Origin: Parahoeflea alexandrii
GTDB taxonomy: Bacteria > Pseudomonadota > Alphaproteobacteria > Rhizobiales > Rhizobiaceae
DNA: 64,000 bases
Assembly (NCBI RefSeq): GCF_024105735.1
Contig: NZ_JAAAML010000001.1
Coordinates: forward strand, 806,001 to 870,000
Direction: 5' to 3'
The notes under the pieces were generated by a model, which was not told where the DNA came from, did not search any database, and worked only from the letters and a program-made list of their open reading frames with translations. Positions 58,902 to 64,000 of this stretch are shown one piece after another. Both the position numbers and the translations under genes were made by a program. Positions within the stretch are counted from its first letter, which is position 1; each line of letters opens with the position of its first letter.

Positions 58902-60008
58902 ATGACCGTACGCATCGCCACCTTCAACACCGAGAACCTGTTGAGCCGGTTCGATTTCTCCGGATTCCGCAACGAGCTTCGGCAGGACCGGGTGGCGCAG
59001 CTCTATGATTTCACTTCGGAGGCGCAGTACCACCAGGCCGAGATCGCCCGCGCCATTTCGCTCACCGACGACACGCGGCAGCTGACCGCGCTGGCGATCG
59101 CCGATGCGGACGCCGACATCCTGTGCATGCAGGAGGTGGAAAATCTCGATACGCTGCACCGGTTCGAGTATGGCTACCTGTTCAAGATGATCGGCGACGG
59201 CTATCGCCACAAGGTGCTGATCGACGGCAATGACAGCCGCGGCATCAATCTCGCGCTGATGACGCGGGAGCACACGCTCGACGGGGCGAAGATCGAGATC
59301 CTCGAGGTCACCAGCCACGCGCATCTGAGCTACGAGGCGGCCGGGGTCTACACGCCGGATCTGGCCGAAGTCGCCAAGCCGCACGACAAGGTGTTCAAGC
59401 GCGATTGCCTCGAGGTCGACCTGAAGATCGGGTCGAAACGGCTGACGGTCTATGTGGTGCATTTCAAGTCGATGGGATCCCCGCGCAACGGCGTCGACGG
59501 CCGCACCCACACGATGGCGGTGCGGGTGGCGGAGGCGCGGGCCGTGCGCAAGCTCATTTGCGAGCGCTTCGGTGCCGACGGCGGCGGCAAGCGCTACGTG
59601 GTCGCCGGGGATTTCAACGATTACACCGAGAAGCTGGTGATCACCGGCGACCGCCGCAACGGCTACCGCTTCACGCCGGAAGAGGCCGAGGACGGCGCGG
59701 TCCGTGTGCTGACCGCCGGCGGCTTTGCCGAGAACGTGGTGGCGCGGCGTCCGGAAATGGACCGCTGGACGCTCTACCACACCCGCGGGCCGGAGGAACG
59801 GCATCTGTGCCAGCTCGATTACCTGCTGGCCTCGCCGGCGCTGACGCGCTCGAACCGTGACCGGCAGCCCGACATCATCCGCGCCGGCCAGCCCTGGCGG
59901 ACGCTGTTCCCCGAAGGCCAGGACGTCGACCGCTACCCGCGCACCGGGTGGGACCGGCCCAAGGCGTCGGATCATTGCCCGGTGGCGATGACCTTCGACC
60001 TGGTCTGA
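58902..60008 (+). CDS. Endonuclease/exonuclease/phosphatase family protein
   Basis: A 368-residue soluble EEP-fold enzyme. Motifs: IATFNTENLL (Asn ligand), DILCMQEVENLD (catalytic Glu), GINLALMTR, VYVVHFKSMG (His), VVAGDFNDYTE (Asp and Asn) and ASDHCPVAMTF (final Asp-His). It hydrolyses a phosphodiester bond; nucleic acid or other substrates are possible. ATG 58902 follows CAGGA. No signal peptide. The NUDIX gene starts five bases after its stop. Confidence 0.9.
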   Translation: MTVRIATFNTENLLSRFDFSGFRNELRQDRVAQLYDFTSEAQYHQAEIARAISLTDDTRQLTALAIADADADILCMQEVENLDTLHRFEYGYLFKMIGDGYRHKVLIDGNDSRGINLALMTREHTLDGAKIEILEVTSHAHLSYEAAGVYTPDLAEVAKPHDKVFKRDCLEVDLKIGSKRLTVYVVHFKSMGSPRNGVDGRTHTMAVRVAEARAVRKLICERFGADGGGKRYVVAGDFNDYTEKLVITGDRRNGYRFTPEEAEDGAVRVLTAGGFAENVVARRPEMDRWTLYHTRGPEERHLCQLDYLLASPALTRSNRDRQPDIIRAGQPWRTLFPEGQDVDRYPRTGWDRPKASDHCPVAMTFDLV

Positions 60009-60013
60009 ACGTG

Positions 60014-60760
60014 ATGGCCGCGATCCCGGAAAACCGCGTGTTCGGTTTCGACCGCGTCCATCTGACGCTCGATGCGGCGGAGCATCCCTGGCTGATCGCG
60101 GAACGCGGCGCGGTCGAGGCGCACTGGGCGCGCGAGCAGGTGGAGCGGCCATGGCTGTTCAACGGGACGGTGGTGCTCAATCGCGGGCTGGCGCTTGAAG
60201 CGGGCGTGATCTCGGGCATCAGCCACCGGGCACCCTATGCGGCGCTGCTGCACTGGGTGAAGACACGGCCCGGAGCCGATGTCTGGCACCTGTTCGGCTC
60301 GGCGGTGATCCTGTCCTCGGACGGCGCCATGCTACTGATCCGCATGGCCGCGAAGACGGCCAATCCCGGCAAGGTCTATGCCCCTGCAGGGTCGCTTGAC
60401 GAGACCGACATCAAGGGCGGCCGCATCGACGTCGAAGGCAGTATCCTGCGCGAGGCACGGGAAGAGACCGGGCTTGACCTGTCGCGGGGCAATGCCGAAG
60501 ACCGGCTGTGGTGCTGGCGCCGGGGTGGTCTGGTGGGGGTGTTCCGGCGGTTCCGGATGGACGACCCGGCCGCGGTTCTGGCGGAGCGGATACGGGAGCA
60601 TATCCGGACCGATCCGGAACAGGAAATCGATGATGTGGTTGTTGTGCGCAGTGTGGAGGACGCCGGACCGACCGCACCGCCCTACATGCGGGCCATGGTC
60701 GACTTTCATTTCTCCGCACCCGGGCAAGGTGGCGGTTGGCAGGCCCAAGGAAATGGATAG
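60014..60760 (+). CDS. NUDIX hydrolase-like protein
   Basis: A 248-residue protein. The Nudix region contains YAPAGSLDETDIKGGRIDVEG followed by ILREAREETGLDL; the REAREETGL half matches the Nudix box, while the Glu expected earlier in the box does not line up, so the box is shifted or degenerate. The first 100 residues (WLFNGTVVLNRGLALEAGVI) form a leading domain. ATG 60014 is used; GTG 60011 is adjacent. Substrate unknown. Probably co-transcribed with the EEP gene. Confidence 0.75.
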   Translation: MAAIPENRVFGFDRVHLTLDAAEHPWLIAERGAVEAHWAREQVERPWLFNGTVVLNRGLALEAGVISGISHRAPYAALLHWVKTRPGADVWHLFGSAVILSSDGAMLLIRMAAKTANPGKVYAPAGSLDETDIKGGRIDVEGSILREAREETGLDLSRGNAEDRLWCWRRGGLVGVFRRFRMDDPAAVLAERIREHIRTDPEQEIDDVVVVRSVEDAGPTAPPYMRAMVDFHFSAPGQGGGWQAQGNG

Positions 60761-60829
60761 GATGCGGGCACGCTGAAGACTTGGCAGGAGCCGGATAACC
60801 GGCTGCCACGGTAGAGGATGACGCTGGGC

Positions 60830-61750
60830 ATGACAGATTACGCAATCTACGACGTCTTCACCGGCACTGCTCTGGCCGGCAATCCGCTTGCGGTTGTGTT
60901 CGACGCCGATCACTACAGCGGCGACCGGATGCAGGCGATCGCACGCGAGTTCAACCTGTCGGAGACAGTGTTCGTGCTCAAGCCGGAAAATCCCGCGCAT
61001 ACCGCCCGGCTGCGGATCTTCACACCTGCGCGGGAGCTTCCCTTTGCCGGCCACCCGACGGTTGGCGCCGCGGTGGCGCTGGCGGACCGGCGGCTGGGCG
61101 CGGATGTGCCCGCCAACGGCATAGACCTGGTCAAGATGCTGGAAGAAGAGATCGGGCAGGTGCGCTGCGCCGTGCGGATCAGCGCTGGCCAGGCCGGGTT
61201 TGCCGAGTTCGATCTTCCGAAGCTTTCGCGCAATCTGGGCGCGGACATCGAACCTGCGGATATCGGGCTGGCGCTAGGGCTTGATCCGCACGAGATCGGG
61301 TTTGAAAATCACAAGATCTCGCTGTGGAGCGCCGGAGTGCCGTTCGTGCTGGTGCCCGTGCATGACCAGGCCGCGGTCGCCAAGGCCGAGTGCAATGGTG
61401 CAGACTGGGACCGTGTGGCGCCGATGGGTGATGGGCAACTGGCCTCGGCCTATGTCTATTGCCGTGGCGGGACCCATCACCAGGCATCTTTCCATGCCCG
61501 CATGTTCGCCCCCGGCGAAGGCATCGGCGAAGATCCGGCAACCGGGTCGGCCGCCGCGGCTTTGTCCGGCGCGATCCACCATTTTGACGGCCTGCGGGAG
61601 GGCAACCATGCGCTGCTGATCGAGCAGGGCGTCGAAATGGGCCGGCCGTCGCTGATTCACCTGCACATCGCCTGCAGGGGGGCAGAGGTTTCCCACGTCC
61701 GGATCGGTGGCGAGGCAGTGCGGATTTCCGAGGGCAAACTGCTGGTTTGA
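60830..61750 (+). CDS. PhzF family isomerase
   Basis: A 306-residue member of the PhzF fold (diaminopimelate-epimerase-like). N-terminal motif: DVFTGTALAGNPLAVVFDADHYSGDRMQAIAREFNLSETVFVL, with the conserved active Glu in LSETVF. Then RIFTPARELPFAGHPTVGAA and EDPATGSAAAAL near the C-terminus. The family covers phenazine biosynthesis and many unassigned isomerases. ATG 60830 is used; ATG 60818 also fits. It stands before the tRNA gene and is the last host gene before the integrated element. Confidence 0.92.
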   Translation: MTDYAIYDVFTGTALAGNPLAVVFDADHYSGDRMQAIAREFNLSETVFVLKPENPAHTARLRIFTPARELPFAGHPTVGAAVALADRRLGADVPANGIDLVKMLEEEIGQVRCAVRISAGQAGFAEFDLPKLSRNLGADIEPADIGLALGLDPHEIGFENHKISLWSAGVPFVLVPVHDQAAVAKAECNGADWDRVAPMGDGQLASAYVYCRGGTHHQASFHARMFAPGEGIGEDPATGSAAAALSGAIHHFDGLREGNHALLIEQGVEMGRPSLIHLHIACRGAEVSHVRIGGEAVRISEGKLLV

Positions 61751-61802
61751 CGGCAGGTACGCAGATTATGGCGTGATTGTTGCAACAGCGTAAAAAACAG
61801 TG

Positions 61803-61831
61803 TGGACAAGCCTCTTCATCCGGTCTATACG
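61803..61831 (+). promoter_or_regulatory. Promoter of tRNA-Lys
   Basis: TGGACA (61803-61808), a 17-base spacer and TATACG (61826-61831). Transcription would begin about 25 bases before the tRNA. The fit to a housekeeping promoter is good. Confidence 0.6.
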
Positions 61832-61862
61832 CCCCCTCGTTCCGGTTCCGCACGGAACGTGT

Positions 61863-61938
<76 letters not shown>

Positions 61939-61967
61939 TTTTTTCTTTTGATATCAAAGATATGATC

Positions 61968-61989
61968 AAAGCCCTTCGGGGCTTTTTTT
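61968..61989 (+). terminator. Intrinsic terminator of tRNA-Lys
   Basis: The stem AAAGCCC/GGGCTTT with a TTCG tetraloop, followed by a T7 run. It lies 30 bases after the tRNA, in the element side of the junction if attachment is at the tRNA 3' end. Confidence 0.88.
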
Positions 61990-62019
61990 GTTGGTTTTTT
62001 ACAGGCGTTGGAATTTTTT

Positions 62020-62040
62020 ACACTTCCGTGCTGGAAGTGT
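62020..62040. promoter_or_regulatory. Inverted repeat beside the integrase stop
   Basis: A perfect 8-bp dyad, ACACTTCC gtgct GGAAGTGT, lies directly beside the integrase stop codon. With T-rich DNA on one side it may be a transcript end or an integrase or excisionase binding site at the element border. Confidence 0.35.
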
Positions 62041-63051
62041 TCACGTCTTGAGCTGATCCCATGCGTGCGCTACGGCCTCTGATGCAAGGTAGTGACGGCG
62101 AATAATTGCATCTGCTTCCTCGGGCGAGTGGCCCGATATCGCGGCAATATCGGCGATCGGCAGGCGGGCATTGTGGTGCAGCCACGAGATGCCTGTGCCG
62201 CGCAGATCATGGAACGTCACGCCGGTGATCTTCAGCCGGGTCATTTCCTTGCGCCAGCTCGCCCTGAAGCCGGTCGATGTCCAGCGGTCGCCGCGGGAGT
62301 TGACCAGAACAGTAGCGCGTCCCGCCTTGCGTGCGTCCTCGAGCATCGGGCGCAGCATGGCGGCCGGGGTGATGCGGACGCGGGCGCCGGTCTTGCCCTG
62401 GCGGATCCATGCCTGTTCGCCGTCCCAGGCGAGTGTCGGCATGGTCAGGCAATCGCCCTGACGCTGCAGCGTGGTCAGCGCCATGATGAAAACGGCCCGC
62501 AGGTGCGGCTGCGCCTCGGTCATCACTCTCGCAATCGCGTCCCTTGGCCAGAGAATGTCGGACCTGGTCGCATGGTGCAGCCGCTCGACGCGCTCCAGCG
62601 GGTTGCGCAGGATGGTTTCGCGATCGGCTGCGAAGGCGAGGATGCTTGAGAGCACCGACAGGTGGTAATCAGCGCTTCGTGGTGTGGCGCGCATGGTATC
62701 GCGCCAGTCGATGAACAGGGTGCGTGCGCCGCGGGCCTCTATGGCTTTTGCCGGCATGTCGCCGAACTCTGCGCGGATCACCGCCTCGATCCGCTCATAG
62801 TCGGCGCGGGTCTTCGGTTTGAGCGCGGTGAAGCGGGCGCTCTTGCGCCAGTCGTCGATGATGGCGGACAGCGTTCCCGGGGCTGCAGCGGTTGTTCTGG
62901 TGGCCATGTGGCGCGCATACTCGCGGACGTAGGCGGGTGTGCCGGGCCTCGCCGTGATGCGTGGGCCTCCACGCCAGGAATAGTGATACTCGATCGGTCT
63001 GCCCGACCGGTCCCTGGTCTTAATGATGTGAACGCCCGGGAGCTTTTCCAC
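62041..63051 (-). CDS. Tyrosine-type site-specific recombinase (phage integrase)
   Basis: A 336-residue integrase that should insert the element into the tRNA-Lys gene. An N-terminal SAM-like core-binding domain (TLSAIIDDWRKSARFTALKPKTRADYERI) precedes the catalytic domain with Arg in TTLQRQGD, Lys in IRQGKTGARVRI, HxxR in TFHDLRGTG, His in SGHS and the nucleophilic Tyr in IIRRHYLAS. The start is taken as GTG 63051, which has GGAAGG six bases upstream; the frame is open to 63201. It points towards the tRNA, with the attachment site just beyond its stop. The upstream gene overlaps it by 32 bases. Confidence 0.93.
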   Translation of the reverse strand: MEKLPGVHIIKTRDRSGRPIEYHYSWRGGPRITARPGTPAYVREYARHMATRTTAAAPGTLSAIIDDWRKSARFTALKPKTRADYERIEAVIRAEFGDMPAKAIEARGARTLFIDWRDTMRATPRSADYHLSVLSSILAFAADRETILRNPLERVERLHHATRSDILWPRDAIARVMTEAQPHLRAVFIMALTTLQRQGDCLTMPTLAWDGEQAWIRQGKTGARVRITPAAMLRPMLEDARKAGRATVLVNSRGDRWTSTGFRASWRKEMTRLKITGVTFHDLRGTGISWLHHNARLPIADIAAISGHSPEEADAIIRRHYLASEAVAHAWDQLKT

Positions 63052-63250
63052 GGCTGGCCTTCCATTGCGCAAGAGCAGATTCCGCACTGGTTTCGTCGCT
63101 TCTGTCAAGGCTGTGGGCCGACCCAGCGGGCGCAAGCTCCATTTCGCCGGTCGGATGCATGGTGATGCGCAGGCCGTGTTCCGCCGCTGCCTGGGCTGCA
63201 TCCCTTATCTCGCATTTGAGAAAAGTGCGGGAACGGCTGGGGCGGCTCAT
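63020..63250 (-). CDS. Small element-encoded protein (76 aa)
   Basis: A 76-residue polar protein, MSRPSRSRTFLKCEIRDAAQAAAEHGLRITMHPTGEMELAP..., ending SRGKAPGRSHH. It overlaps the integrase start by 32 bases in another frame, as small genes before phage integrases often do. It could be a DNA-binding accessory factor, but nothing proves it. ATG 63250 has a weak ribosome site. Confidence 0.6.
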   Translation of the reverse strand: MSRPSRSRTFLKCEIRDAAQAAAEHGLRITMHPTGEMELAPAGSAHSLDRSDETSAESALAQWKASRGKAPGRSHH

Positions 63251-63284
63251 GGTACGGCTTTCAGGGTCTGGTCGGCTGCGACCA

Positions 63285-63674
63285 TCAAGCCACCCGCCTT
63301 TCCCGATCGAGATCGTTCGCCAGATCAGCCGCGCCGTCGCGATCAAGCACAAGCCGGGATGGCCGGGCCGCTGCGGAGTTCTCGACGACGGGCGGGAAGT
63401 CAGCCGGCTTGGCGTAGGGATGCAGTTCGAGCCATGCGACGGCCACGGATTCAGACACATTGACCGGCGCCGACGCCATGTCCAGATCAAGCCGGTAGAC
63501 CGCCTCGATGTTGTCGAGATCGCTGTCGTAGGCCTGAACCCATTCTTCGGCACTGCCGAATTCCGTTCCGAAGCGTTCCGACTGCTCAAAGAACCGGTTG
63601 ACGGCTCCTGGTCGCGAGAACGTGGTCAGCGCGGTCAGGACGAGGATGGTCTGATTTGAGGTGAGGAAGGTCAT
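63285..63674 (-). CDS. Element-encoded hypothetical protein (129 aa)
   Basis: A 129-residue acidic protein with no known family: MTFLTSNQTILVLTALTTFSRPGAVNRFFEQSERFG..., then a segment rich in Asp and Glu. The start overlaps the stop of the upstream gene (ATGA), so they are co-translated. Its composition and place suit an early phage gene. Confidence 0.65.
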   Translation of the reverse strand: MTFLTSNQTILVLTALTTFSRPGAVNRFFEQSERFGTEFGSAEEWVQAYDSDLDNIEAVYRLDLDMASAPVNVSESVAVAWLELHPYAKPADFPPVVENSAAARPSRLVLDRDGAADLANDLDRERRVA

Positions 63675-64000
63675 GCTTCACCGCCTTTCTGGCTTTGCTC
63701 GACGGGCATGCCGCCTGCTGGGTCGATGGGATTGACCGCAATGAATGCGCGCTTCAAATCACCAATTTTGATCAACGGGGCGTGGTTGTATTTCATCATC
63801 GGCTTGACGATGTCATCCGGGTGTTCGCCGTCGCCAACGTCCTTTTCGTAGACCTTGGCAAATGGCTCCAGCGCTTCCCTCATCCGCTCGTTCGTGACCA
63901 CGAGACGGGCGATTTCTGCGTCCTTGGTGGCGTCGATGCGGGCATTCCAAAATGCCGCTATAGCTTCGCTATCGAGAGTATCGACGTGATCCTTTCTTTT
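63671..64000 (-). CDS. Element-encoded hypothetical protein, partial at the window edge
   Basis: The minus-strand frame is open from base 64000 to the stop at 63671, giving at least 109 residues: it reads KRKDHVDTLDSEAIAAFWNARIDATKDAEIARLVV, then NERMREALEPFAKVYEKDVGDGEHPDDIV and IKIGDLKRAFIAVNPID. The ATG or GTG near 63883-63901 is probably internal. The 5' end lies beyond the window. It is the next gene of the element; function unknown. Confidence 0.6.
   Translation of the reverse strand, partial: KRKDHVDTLDSEAIAAFWNARIDATKDAEIARLVVTNERMREALEPFAKVYEKDVGDGEHPDDIVKPMMKYNHAPLIKIGDLKRAFIAVNPIDPAGGMPVEQSQKGGEA

Overview
The window is a GC-rich alphaproteobacterial chromosome segment. The gene order murC-murB ... 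ddl-ftsQ-ftsA-ftsZ-lpxC-bamD-recN-ligA, the long Ala/Pro/Gln-rich FtsZ linker, the extended UvrB and the palindromic intergenic repeats all point to the Rhizobiales (Rhizobiaceae/Phyllobacteriaceae-like, possibly a Hoeflea-type marine member). The genus is inference; nothing in the window proves it.

Layout. 1-18.6 kb: division and cell-wall (dcw) cluster with outer-membrane and DNA-repair genes (murC', murB, ddl, ftsQ, ftsA, ftsZ, lpxC, bamD, recN, ligA). It is split between murB and ddl by a block holding a DUF1579-like gene, a P1/DmpA-type peptidase and two c-di-GMP enzymes. 18.8-34.9 kb: two more GGDEF-EAL proteins, a PiT phosphate transporter, a spermidine-synthase-like protein, two small minus-strand genes (one YdcH/DUF465), an OxyR-like regulator, azlCD, aminopeptidase P, a DUF1127 protein, prmA with a cation/proton antiporter, and a SCO1 protein. 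35.2-47.5 kb: creA, a P2-type ATPase, a compact AT-richer restriction-modification island (C5 methyltransferase, NaeI-like endonuclease, Vsr), gamma-glutamyltransferase, YugP-like and MBL-fold hydrolases, two methyltransferases and a LysR regulator. 47.6-54 kb: a large hybrid histidine kinase divergent from uvrB. 54-58 kb: small-protein region rich in intergenic palindromic elements, two of which are related copies with compensating stem changes. 58-61.8 kb: DUF922, EEP nuclease, NUDIX and PhzF genes. 61.9-64 kb: tRNA-Lys(CTT), then a tyrosine integrase and small genes of an integrated element that runs off the right edge.

How the genes work together. The dcw block makes peptidoglycan precursors and the division ring, with lpxC (lipid A) and bamD (outer-membrane assembly) following. 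Four GGDEF proteins in 24 kb indicate heavy c-di-GMP signalling; a perfect TTAA-N7-TTAA (CtrA-type) box lies before one of them. The R-M-Vsr operon looks self-contained: methyltransferase and nuclease overlap by ATGA, and nuclease and Vsr share one reading frame separated by a single TGA. The element at tRNA-Lys leaves a U-U mismatch in the tRNA acceptor stem, on the side where integration would have rewritten the gene.
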